A DNA stretch of 64,000 nucleotides from NCBI GenBank assembly GCA_035651755.1, contig DASRFA010000060.1, forward strand, positions 186,001 to 250,000, in the 5' to 3' direction. The position numbers and the translations under genes are program-made. Below, piece by piece: positions 1 to 8,619 of this stretch. Each line of letters begins with the position of its first letter. Within the stretch, counting starts at the first letter, position 1. The DNA is from DASRFA01 sp035651755. Its GTDB lineage: Bacteria; Desulfobacterota; Binatia; UBA12015. The notes below the pieces were generated by a model. It was not told where the DNA came from. It saw only the letters and a program-made list of their open reading frames with translations, and did no database searches.

Positions 1-192
1 CCTGTGGGTCCTCGATAGCTCGCTGACGAGATCCGTGCGCTCCCCGGTCGGATCGCCGACCCCATATTCCAGCGCGAGTTGTTCCTCGATGGCGATCACG
101 CGTTGCTCGATACGTATGAGCATGGCGAGCATGACCATCCCGAACGGGACGGCCTCACTCCCGTCCCCCCCACCGCCGTTCTCATTCGCCAT
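1..192 (-). CDS. Phage hypothetical protein, 5' part only
   Basis: This minus-strand reading frame opens at the ATG at 192, two bases past the tape measure stop (TAA, 197-195), and runs off the left edge after 64 codons with no stop. The visible N-terminus is Gly-rich (MANENGGGGDG) and then forms a likely amphipathic helix rich in Ile, Glu and Arg. Tight spacing behind the tape measure gene places it in the same late transcript. Genes here usually encode distal-tail or baseplate parts or small tail accessory proteins, but nothing in the visible residues identifies it. Confidence 0.55.
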   Translation of the reverse strand, partial: MANENGGGGDGSEAVPFGMVMLAMLIRIEQRVIAIEEQLALEYGVGDPTGERTDLVSELSRTHR

Positions 193-194
193 GC

Positions 195-3100
195 TTACGA
201 CCTCACCGAGCGAGTCGACGCCGTACGCACACCGCCCCGGTCTGCGTAGCGGGCCATCTCTGCCTGGATCTCTAGGAAGGCCCCGCGGCCGAACTGCGCC
301 TGCACCACGAGCGGTCGGCTCGCGAACCGCTCAAGAAGATTGTTCATCCGCCCAAGCTGCTCGCGCATCTCCTTGACGTCCCGCTCGAGTGTTCCCGCGG
401 CTCCGCCCGCCGCTCCTCGATGCGCCTGCGACAGCGGGATGACGAACTCCGGCTCGCGCTCTGCGATCCGGAAGACGCCCGGACGCGTGACGAACCCGCC
501 CGTCGCGAGACCGGGCAGCCACGATTCGAGCTCATCGCGCGTCACCGACGGCGCGAACCACCTGCCCGCGATGTTGGCGTTGTAGATCTGATCGAGAGCG
601 CCCTCTCGCCCCATCCGCGCGAGCGCGACCGAGTTGTCGACGATCCCGCGCGTCAGGGTGAAGCCGAGGTTCGTCAAGGAGTCCCGGCTCATCCCCGGGT
701 GGTCCTTCAGGATCTCGTCGATCAGGTGGTTGCCGACCGCTCCCGCCTGCCCCTTGAGATACCGCGAGCGCGCCGTGACTTCGTCGAGGCTCGGTGCGGT
801 AGTTCCCGTGTCGGGCTGCGGCGGCAGGGTCGGCACGAGGACGTTCAGGAAGCCCTCTCCACCACGGCCGAAGACGTCGAGCGCCTGCTGCCCGAGCTTG
901 ATCTGCGCGAGGCGCTGCTCGAGATCGCACGTCGTGCACTCGGCCTTCTCTGCGGCGTCGGCAGCTTGGCTGATCTGGCCGGCCGAGTCGGCGATAGAAT
1001 CCGCCGCGACCCCGAAGCCCGACGCGATGGTGTAGATCGATGACGTGAACGAGTTGAACGTCTGGATGAACGTCGGGTCGTTCAGGAGACCGGTGATGAG
1101 CCCGACCTGCGTCAAGACGAGCTGCGTCGCTTCCGCGACACTGAGCTCGCCCTTCGCGATCCTATCGAAGATACCGGTGATGGCCGTCATCGGACCAGCC
1201 AGCAGCCCGCCGATCACGGCGGAATCGATGAACGCTTTGACGAGGCCGTCCCGCACCTGCTCGAAGAGCGCGTGCTTCACGTTCCGCGCGAACACGTCGA
1301 AGCTCTCGTGCTTCTCCACCGCCTCGGTCAGAGCGGAGGTGAGCGCGCCCTTGACGGCGGTGAGGCTCTTCGACGCGCCGTCGCCGATCTTGAGGCCGAG
1401 CGCTTCGAAGACAGGCCCGAGGCTCTCCATCGTGCCCGTGAGGCTCTCGGCGCCCGCCGTCGCGAACTCCCCGAGGGCCTTCGACTCGGACGCGTCGATG
1501 ACGCCGTCCTTCATGGCGTCGCCGATCCTCGTGTTGAGGTCGTTCCCGAAGCTCTCGATGGCGTCGTGGATCGGGCCCGCTGCGAGGAGGCCCGAGATCA
1601 CCCCGTTCAGGACGGCGCCGTTGACGACCTGCTCGACCGACGTGCCGAACGCGTCGAGGTCGGTCGGGTTCGCAGCGAGACCCTGCAGGGCAGAGGAGAA
1701 GTCGAGCGACTGCTTGACGCTGTTCGCGATCGCCTCGCTCTTCCGGATCTCCGCGAGGATAGGCTCGAGCTGCTTCGCCTGCTCGGTGATCACCGCCGTG
1801 TGGCCGGCGATCTCCTCGGAGATCGACCGGGCCGCAGCGGCATCGAGCTTCCCCTGCGCGGCGAGCGACTCGGCCTTGTCGATCAGGCTGTCGATCGCCT
1901 CGGACTCCTTCACCACCTTTCCCGACCGCTCGAAGCCATCGATCACGGCGTCGGTCAGCTTCTGTCCGACGGAATCCTTCAGGCTCTCCGCGAAGGCGTC
2001 GATGAAGCTCGCGCCGTCCTCGAGCCCCTTGTGGATTGCGTCGGTGATCGCGCTCGCGAAGTCAGGGAGCTGATCGTCGCGTCCGAGCGCGCCCGGTCCG
2101 GGAAGATGCGGCGTCGCCGGTACCCGAGGTCCGCTGCCGATCGTCCCGAGTGCGAACCCCGGAGTGCCGCCACCGAGAAGCGAGGACGCCGCGCGACCGG
2201 AGATCGGGATGATCGATACGCCGCCCCCGGCGTGCGCGATCATGAGCTCCGGCCCGGCTTCTCCGACGACACCGATGCCGCCGGCAGAGAAGACGCCGCC
2301 GGATGCGGCGCCGGGCAGGTGGAAGCCGGCCATGACGGAGATGAGGCGAGAGAACGACTCCGTCAACGCGTCGGTCATGGACGCCAGCCGGTCGCTCGAG
2401 TCCGCGGCGCTGAGGGTCGCGTGGTCGAGCTTTTCGGCGCCGCTCATGTGCGCCTCGCGCCATGCGGGGTCGAGCGGGCCGAGCTCTCCGACTTTCGCCC
2501 AGAATTCCTCGGGCGTCATCCCCTTTCCCGAACCGTTCACGAACTCGTCGAGGAGTTGCCACCGCTGCTGCTCGTTGAGATGGGCCTCGTTCGCAAAGGA
2601 CTCGAGCGTGCGCGCCTGAGCCTCGATGCTTTGACCGAACGCACCAAGGCCGCTGAGCTCGGTGTAGATGTCGTTGAGCGACTTGCCGCCAGCGATCTCC
2701 TTGAGCAGATCCCAGCGATCGCGCTCGGATAGATGGTGGAGATCCGCAAAGCCTCGAATCTCATCGGGCGTTGGCGTCTTGCCGCGCTGGAACGACGTCG
2801 GGTCGTAGTCCTTCCCGGCCTTCCCGGATCCCGACCCCTTGTCGTCGACTCCGGGAATGCCGCCCGGGAAGATGGAGTCGAAGATCGCCTTCACTTCGGG
2901 ACCGGCAGTCCGGATCACGATCGCCATCGCTGGCCCGAGCTGGCGCGTCCAGAAATCGATCTGCGCCTGCTCCGCAGCTGTGATCGCGGTCCCGCCGGGA
3001 CTCCCCGGCGCGATTGCCGCGGCGAACTGCGCCCCGATGTTCGTGATGATTCCGGCGAGTGGTCCCGTGGTAAGAACGGCCGCGATCACCCCATCGACCA

Positions 3101-6100
3101 CGCCATTGAACACCGACGTGCGTACCGTCGTTTCGAAGCTCTGGCCGAAGGCGCCGACGTCGAACTGACCGTCGACGATCCCATCGTGCACAGCGCCGCT
3201 GATCGCCGACTTGAGGTCGTTCGCGACCTTCTTCGTGAACTCGTCGAACGCCGTCTTGAGCGCCTCGAGCGGCCCCGGCTCGAGCGCCTTCTTGACGGTG
3301 TCGTCGACCTCCTCCCACGCCTTCTGGATCGCTTTGATCTGCGGAATGTACTCGGCGAGGTTCGCCTTCCCCTCGATGATCGCCTGCGTGATGAAAGCGT
3401 TGAAGTCCGCCGCGCCCTTCGGGTCGAGCAGGTTAAACGAGCCCGCCTTCAACTCCCGCAGCACGGCGAACACGGGCTCGAACGAGCTCGCGATGTTCGT
3501 CGTGTCGAAGAGCTGGGAGAGGCTCGTCTCCTGGACGGCGCTCGTGATCTGCTCTCGGAGACGAGCTGCCATCGCATCGATGCCAGCGTTGACGTCGTCG
3601 CCGGTGAACAAGTCGCCGATGTTCTGGCCGATGAACTGCGCCGAGGCCGACACGTCCTGCAGCCGACGGTTCAGCTCGTCGGTGTCGATCTCGAAGCCCT
3701 GCGATGCGAGGTCGGCGACCTGCTTTTGGAACTCCTCCGGCGCGTCCGACAGGAGCTTCAGCCAGTCGTCGGTGGAGCGCGTGATCTCGCCGAAGGCCTT
3801 CGTGCCGTCCTTCTCCAGCGTCGACAACGCGAGGGCGCCCAGGTGGACCCCAGCGGGGAAGTCGGAGGCGAAGCCCTTCGTGATGCCGTAGAGACTCAGG
3901 GCGAAGGCGTTCGCGCCTTCCTTCTGCGCGGTGAAGAGATCCTTGTGGCCGAGATCCTGTGCAGCGGCGGTGATGCCCTTCATCATGTCGGGCAAGCCCT
4001 TGAGCGCATCCGTCAAGGTAACGCCGGCCTCTTGCGCGAACGCGCGCAGGTTCTTGAAGAGGTCGTCGAACGACATCCCCTTCTCGAGCCCGCGCGAGAG
4101 GAACTCGGCCATGATCTGGCCCTGCTGCTCCGCCAGAGACGAGACGTCACCAGGCTTGTCGCCGGGCCCGCCGAGCTTCTCGAAGATCGCCTGGGTCATG
4201 CCCTCGATCTGGTGGACCTGGTCCTCCGTGAAGCCACGCGATAGGGCGGTCGCCGGGCCGGTCCTCCAGTTCGTTCTGGTCCAGTCGCCGAGGAGACCCT
4301 GGAGTCCGCCCTTTCCGTCGTCGCCACCGAAGATCTTGCTCGAGTCGATGATCGACTCGCCGCTGCGGCGCAGCGCCGTTCCGATCGTCGGCACGCCCAT
4401 GAGGGCGAAGATGATGTCGGACGGCGTGAAGCCGATGCCGGCCGGGTCGAAGAGCCAACGCTCGGAGTCTTGGATGCCGCCGGCGAACCCGGAGAAATGC
4501 CGGTTGCGGAGCGCGTCGCGGTCGATACCGCTGGTCGCGACGAGACCGCCGAGAGCAGAGATCAGCGTCCCGGCGATCGCGCCGAGCGGCCCGAGGAAGG
4601 CGCCCAGGGCGGTGCTGATCGCGGTGTTGATGATCTCGCCGTTCGCGTTGATGCCGGGTTCGGCGCCGCGAGCAAGAAGACCAGTCAGGCCCGTGGACCC
4701 CGGGCGGAAGATGAACCGGTTCAGGAACTGGCTGCCGGCGAAGCCGATGCCCGCGCCGGCAAGCGAAAGCGAGAACCCACCGCCGGCGCCGCTGGTTGCC
4801 CCAGGCAGGACGCCAGCGTCCTGCGAAAAGCCCGCGCCGGTGAACGGATCGAACCCGGTCATGCCCGCATCGGAGAAGAACGATCCGCTCGATGCCGCCC
4901 CGCTCGAGAAGAGGTTCCCCGCCCAGTTGACGGCCTTTTGAAGGAAGCCTCCGATGTTGATCCCCGAGCCGTTGCTCGACCCAGTGCCGGAGTCCGAGAA
5001 GATGTTCCCGAACACCGACTGGCCGAAGTCGCCGAGATCTAGGAAGTTCGCTTTGACCGTCGGATCGAAGCTCTTCAGCTTCGAATCGAGCATCGCGTCG
5101 AAGAACTTCTTCCCGATCGAGAGCGCGATGCCCTCGAGCGCGTCGCCGAGGTCCCGGGTGCCGTTGATGATCGCGTCCCAGACCTGGTCGAAGCTGTCCT
5201 TGATCGCCGACCCGAGGTGAAGCGTGTCGGCCGTGGCGTCGTCGATCGCCTTCTTCGTGTCGTAGATCCGCCCCGCCTGGTCGCGCAGACGCTCGTCCGT
5301 ACCGGCCGCGGCTACCGCGAGCGCGCGCTCACCGTCGACTTGGGAGATGATCCCGTCGCGGATCTGCTGGCGGATGCCGAGCTCCTCGGTGAGCTTCGCG
5401 AGCTCGTCGTTCCCTTGGGCAAGCTGGTTTAGGGTCTGCCTCTCGGCTGCCTCCTGCTGGGTCGCAAGCGTGACGTCGTAGGTTCTCGCGGCGAGCTCGG
5501 CGTTCGCTCCCGCATGGATTGCGGCCTGGCGGGCCGCCTCCGCAGTCGCCTCGGCGAGGGTGCCCTGCACAGCGGTAGCCCCGCCACCGGAATCGACGAC
5601 CAGACGGATCGCTGCGTCCTCAGCATGCAGATCCGAGAGGTGCTGCTCCTCCGTGGCGAGGTTCTCGTTCAGGGCGTTGATCGCGGCCTGCCGAGCGTTG
5701 TTCAGTGCGAGCTGTGCCGCCGCAGCATTCGCGCCCTCTTGCCCCGCGACCTTCTCGGCCGCGGCGACGCGGATCGCGGCCTCCTCGTAGGAGAGAGCGC
5801 CCGACGACGCTTGCGACCAGATCGCACCGGTGGCGCTGAGCTTCGCCGACTCCTCCGTCAGCGACTTGAGAAGGTCGGCGGTCTTGCTGGCTCCGTCGCC
5901 GACGCCGGGAAGCTTCTGCCGAAGGAAGTCAATGGGCGACGCCATCGACATGAAGCCCGACGCCGCGTCCTCGGCGGCCGCGCCGACAGTGCGCGAGATC
6001 GGCACGATGCGCGACATCTTGCCGCCGTAGTCCTCGGCGGCGCGCGCGGTCGCGGCCATCTCCTGAGCCTGCCGCGCGAACACCTCGTCCAGCCCGAGGG

Positions 6101-7235
6101 CCTTGAAGACAGCGGCTCCGCCCGCTCCCTGAAGGACGCTTTCGGGCCCGCCGGCCGGGCCTCCGAGCTTCGCGAGCGAGCCCCAGTCGATGTGGAAGGC
6201 CTCCTGGAAGCCGAGCATCGCGCCTTCGGCGAGTGCCCTGCCGGCGGCGATCCCCGCTTCGTGGATCGCCGTGCTCGCCGACGCGATGGACTCGTCGATC
6301 GCCTGGCCGAAGCCGACCTGCTTGACGCGCTCCTCGAAGTCACGGATCGCGGAGAGGGCCTTGTCTCCGAGGGTGAGGGCGAACTGTCCGATGGACTCGC
6401 CGAGCTCCTTGATTGAGCCGCTCCCGATGCCGGCGTTCGCAACGACATCGACGAGCTCATCCGTCAGGAGCTTGAGCGAGGGGAGCATCCCGGCGGCGAG
6501 CTGCGTCTCCACCCCCGTGATCGCGGTGCCCATGATCGCGAGGTTGTCGTTGAACGCGTCCGCCGCGCGCGTGGTGTCGCCGGACAACGTCGCGCCGAGG
6601 CGGTCGCTCAGGTCGACCAGCCGGGCGATCTCTTCCCGCCCCTGGTTAAGGAATGGAACGAGCTCGTTCCCCGAGCGGCCCAAGAGCTGAAGCGCCAGTG
6701 CGGTTTTCGCGCCCGAGTCCTCCGCGTGGGAGAACGCGTCCGCGAGCTTCAGCATCACGCCGCTCGTGTCTGAAAGCCCAGCCCTTGCGTCGACACCCAG
6801 CGCGGTGAACGTGGCGGCCAGGTCCTTGTTCCCGCCCGCCGCGTCGGCGAGGTTCTTCGAGAGGAACTTGAATCCCTGACCCAGCCCGTCGAGCGAGCTA
6901 CCCGCCGTCTTCGCGGCGAGCTCGAACGAGGAGAGCGTCTCCACCGACACGCCGAGCTTCTGCGACATGTCGTTGATCGCATCCGCGCGCTCGACGCCGG
7001 CGAAGAACGCATCGAAGCTCGAGTGGGCCAGCTCTGCCGCTTTCCCCGCGAGGTCGAGGCTCTGGTTGATCGCGAGGATCTTGCCGAAGAAGGAGTCGAA
7101 GAGGCCGCTCGACTGCTGGACCTTCTGGCCGGTCCGCTCGACGCCGGAGGCGAACTTGTCGACCGCCGCGGCGAACTTGTCGACGACCGCGGTGCCCTCG
7201 TCCTTCGCCCGGATGACGAGCGATACTTCAGGCAT
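195..7235 (-). CDS. Phage tail tape measure protein (2346 aa)
   Basis: This protein sets tail length and is ejected with the DNA in long-tailed phages. The N-terminus (MPEVSLVIRAKDEGTAVVDKF, then long Ala/Ser/Gly-rich helices) is typical. Tape-measure glycine motifs occur twice: GVVGEAGPELMIAHAGGG near nt 2200-2290, and RIAEREPEFVIPLSQA near the C-terminus (nt 420-500). The middle contains hydrophobic Gly/Ala stretches (nt 4560-4800). Several stretches look duplicated: two copies of a HL.E..RW.LL.E helix pair (nt 2545-2760) and three segments built on VxxGxxxGxI...GP (nt 2990-3180, 1520-1680, 1180-1310). At roughly 0.15 nm per residue the length suggests a tail near 350 nm. ATG start, overlapping the end of a 22-codon frame. 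Long plus-strand frames across it are shadows. Confidence 0.93.
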   Translation of the reverse strand: MPEVSLVIRAKDEGTAVVDKFAAAVDKFASGVERTGQKVQQSSGLFDSFFGKILAINQSLDLAGKAAELAHSSFDAFFAGVERADAINDMSQKLGVSVETLSSFELAAKTAGSSLDGLGQGFKFLSKNLADAAGGNKDLAATFTALGVDARAGLSDTSGVMLKLADAFSHAEDSGAKTALALQLLGRSGNELVPFLNQGREEIARLVDLSDRLGATLSGDTTRAADAFNDNLAIMGTAITGVETQLAAGMLPSLKLLTDELVDVVANAGIGSGSIKELGESIGQFALTLGDKALSAIRDFEERVKQVGFGQAIDESIASASTAIHEAGIAAGRALAEGAMLGFQEAFHIDWGSLAKLGGPAGGPESVLQGAGGAAVFKALGLDEVFARQAQEMAATARAAEDYGGKMSRIVPISRTVGAAAEDAASGFMSMASPIDFLRQKLPGVGDGASKTADLLKSLTEESAKLSATGAIWSQASSGALSYEEAAIRVAAAEKVAGQEGANAAAAQLALNNARQAAINALNENLATEEQHLSDLHAEDAAIRLVVDSGGGATAVQGTLAEATAEAARQAAIHAGANAELAARTYDVTLATQQEAAERQTLNQLAQGNDELAKLTEELGIRQQIRDGIISQVDGERALAVAAAGTDERLRDQAGRIYDTKKAIDDATADTLHLGSAIKDSFDQVWDAIINGTRDLGDALEGIALSIGKKFFDAMLDSKLKSFDPTVKANFLDLGDFGQSVFGNIFSDSGTGSSNGSGINIGGFLQKAVNWAGNLFSSGAASSGSFFSDAGMTGFDPFTGAGFSQDAGVLPGATSGAGGGFSLSLAGAGIGFAGSQFLNRFIFRPGSTGLTGLLARGAEPGINANGEIINTAISTALGAFLGPLGAIAGTLISALGGLVATSGIDRDALRNRHFSGFAGGIQDSERWLFDPAGIGFTPSDIIFALMGVPTIGTALRRSGESIIDSSKIFGGDDGKGGLQGLLGDWTRTNWRTGPATALSRGFTEDQVHQIEGMTQAIFEKLGGPGDKPGDVSSLAEQQGQIMAEFLSRGLEKGMSFDDLFKNLRAFAQEAGVTLTDALKGLPDMMKGITAAAQDLGHKDLFTAQKEGANAFALSLYGITKGFASDFPAGVHLGALALSTLEKDGTKAFGEITRSTDDWLKLLSDAPEEFQKQVADLASQGFEIDTDELNRRLQDVSASAQFIGQNIGDLFTGDDVNAGIDAMAARLREQITSAVQETSLSQLFDTTNIASSFEPVFAVLRELKAGSFNLLDPKGAADFNAFITQAIIEGKANLAEYIPQIKAIQKAWEEVDDTVKKALEPGPLEALKTAFDEFTKKVANDLKSAISGAVHDGIVDGQFDVGAFGQSFETTVRTSVFNGVVDGVIAAVLTTGPLAGIITNIGAQFAAAIAPGSPGGTAITAAEQAQIDFWTRQLGPAMAIVIRTAGPEVKAIFDSIFPGGIPGVDDKGSGSGKAGKDYDPTSFQRGKTPTPDEIRGFADLHHLSERDRWDLLKEIAGGKSLNDIYTELSGLGAFGQSIEAQARTLESFANEAHLNEQQRWQLLDEFVNGSGKGMTPEEFWAKVGELGPLDPAWREAHMSGAEKLDHATLSAADSSDRLASMTDALTESFSRLISVMAGFHLPGAASGGVFSAGGIGVVGEAGPELMIAHAGGGVSIIPISGRAASSLLGGGTPGFALGTIGSGPRVPATPHLPGPGALGRDDQLPDFASAITDAIHKGLEDGASFIDAFAESLKDSVGQKLTDAVIDGFERSGKVVKESEAIDSLIDKAESLAAQGKLDAAAARSISEEIAGHTAVITEQAKQLEPILAEIRKSEAIANSVKQSLDFSSALQGLAANPTDLDAFGTSVEQVVNGAVLNGVISGLLAAGPIHDAIESFGNDLNTRIGDAMKDGVIDASESKALGEFATAGAESLTGTMESLGPVFEALGLKIGDGASKSLTAVKGALTSALTEAVEKHESFDVFARNVKHALFEQVRDGLVKAFIDSAVIGGLLAGPMTAITGIFDRIAKGELSVAEATQLVLTQVGLITGLLNDPTFIQTFNSFTSSIYTIASGFGVAADSIADSAGQISQAADAAEKAECTTCDLEQRLAQIKLGQQALDVFGRGGEGFLNVLVPTLPPQPDTGTTAPSLDEVTARSRYLKGQAGAVGNHLIDEILKDHPGMSRDSLTNLGFTLTRGIVDNSVALARMGREGALDQIYNANIAGRWFAPSVTRDELESWLPGLATGGFVTRPGVFRIAEREPEFVIPLSQAHRGAAGGAAGTLERDVKEMREQLGRMNNLLERFASRPLVVQAQFGRGAFLEIQAEMARYADRGGVRTASTRSVRS

Positions 7236-7296
7236 GCGCGCGACCCGCTGTCAGGCCTCGCTTCATCACCTCGAGCAGCGGGGCGATGTAGGCCAT
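7228..7296 (-). pseudogene. 22-codon frame overlapping the tape measure start; possible remnant of a lost tail gene
   Basis: On the minus strand an ATG at 7296 opens a short frame (MAYIAPLLEVMKRGLTAGR...) that stops at 7230-7228, inside the tape measure start (ATGCCTGA). Phage genes in this element habitually overlap in this way, so the stop looks like the end of the gene that once preceded the tape measure. An in-frame TGA sits directly upstream, so nothing longer can be read. It could equally be a chance frame or a leader peptide. Confidence 0.25.
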
Positions 7297-7410
7297 GCGT
7301 CAAGTACCCTCATCGGGAACTGCCGCCACCCCGTCAGGTCATGCCGGTCGCGGCGGCGACGCCCCAATACGCCACTCCGTGCCGCTTACCTGTCGCCGGA
7401 CCCGCGCCCT

Positions 7411-8619
7411 ATGCGCGGTCGGCTGCATAACCTACGGGATGTTGAGTACACCATCGCCGTGTCGAACGCGAGCGATCGGCCTCGCGGTGTTCGGGTTGAA
7501 GACGCGGCGCCTATCTGCGAGGCGGCGCACGTGGTCCACTTCGAGGCGACATATCCGGTCTCTGGACTCATTCTTCGCCCCGGAGAGCCGATTCGATTCT
7601 CCTTCCGGGACGGCGTGCGGCTTATCATCCGGGAGGCAGCGAACAACCAGCGTGTTCGGCTTCCATTCGGCGCGTCCGCCGTCTGTCGGGCACGGCAGAA
7701 GCGGGCCGTCGACGCCAGTGTGGCCGGCATCCTTGAAGGCCTCACGCGAGGCGAGATGCCGACCGGATGGTACCCGGACCGGCGCAACGAGTTCGAACTC
7801 GCTCGCATCGACGACTCCGGACGCTTCTCGGGTCATATGCCCGGCCTCCGGCTCCTTCCGCCCGTGCTCGGTCCCTTCAGCATCGACGTTTCGAGGACCC
7901 TCTTCGATCGCTCGCGGCGCACAGTACAGGCGCTCCGGTGGAGGTTCCGACTACCTGGCGATCATCAGGCGCTGCCTCGCGGGTCGGTACTCCGCTTCTC
8001 GCTTGACGGCAGGCGCTGGCACGACATGCCGGCCGGCGACGCCTGGTTTGAAGAGGGCGAATTCATTCACGAGCTGAGGACGACAGCCGCCGAGCGATCC
8101 TGGGTGCGCCGCGTAGTTGAGGACGGAGATGCCGAGCCCATGGGCCACACCCTCTATCGGGAGGCTTGGGCTCAGCAAGACCAGAACCCGCGCAGCGCTT
8201 TGGTCGTTGGCGTCGCCGGATTCGAGGTGGGCGTCAAGCAGTGCATCGCGCGCCTCGTCCCGGAAGCACGCTGGCTTATCGAATACAGCCCTTCACCGCC
8301 CGTACCGCTCATCCTGAGGAAGTACTTGCCAATGCTAGCGTGTGGAGCGGAGTGCAGCCCGGACACGTTGCTGCCGTCGAAGCCGATCCTTAGGATCCTC
8401 GACGAAGCCGTTGAGTGCCGCAACGCGGTCGTTCATCGGGGCGCGCCACCGCCCGACCCCGCAACGCTCCGGACGATGCTGCTCGCGATACGTCATATCC
8501 TCTACCTCGTCGACGGCTACAGCGGCCATGCGTGGGCCTTCACCTACAGCGCCGGAGTGCCGGCTAAGGCGGTGACGACCGACGCCGCGACAATGACCGC
8601 GCCACGGAGGCACCGTTGA
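7411..8619 (+). CDS. HEPN-like domain protein, first gene of a candidate defence pair
   Basis: A 402-residue protein of unknown family. The N-terminal 240 residues look beta-rich with many Arg and Pro. Residues about 255-370 are helical, with the pattern ALVVGVAGFEVGVKQ...LVPEARWLIEYSPSPPVP...KYLP, ending in ECRNAVVHRG (R337 to H342). This matches the Rx4-6H motif of HEPN domains, which are usually metal-independent RNases in toxin and abortive-infection systems. The start is uncertain: ATG at 7411 lacks a clear ribosome site and GTG at 7459 is possible. It runs against the phage genes, and its stop overlaps the next gene's TTG start (TTGA), implying translational coupling. GC is visibly lower than nearby. 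Defence function is inferred. Confidence 0.75.
   Translation: MRGRLHNLRDVEYTIAVSNASDRPRGVRVEDAAPICEAAHVVHFEATYPVSGLILRPGEPIRFSFRDGVRLIIREAANNQRVRLPFGASAVCRARQKRAVDASVAGILEGLTRGEMPTGWYPDRRNEFELARIDDSGRFSGHMPGLRLLPPVLGPFSIDVSRTLFDRSRRTVQALRWRFRLPGDHQALPRGSVLRFSLDGRRWHDMPAGDAWFEEGEFIHELRTTAAERSWVRRVVEDGDAEPMGHTLYREAWAQQDQNPRSALVVGVAGFEVGVKQCIARLVPEARWLIEYSPSPPVPLILRKYLPMLACGAECSPDTLLPSKPILRILDEAVECRNAVVHRGAPPPDPATLRTMLLAIRHILYLVDGYSGHAWAFTYSAGVPAKAVTTDAATMTAPRRHR

Noticed and set aside
1045..2732. Long plus-strand frames (342 and 486 codons) across the tape measure gene
   Set aside because: They mirror the codons of the minus-strand tape measure gene in GC-rich DNA and encode Arg-rich sequence without protein-like patterns.
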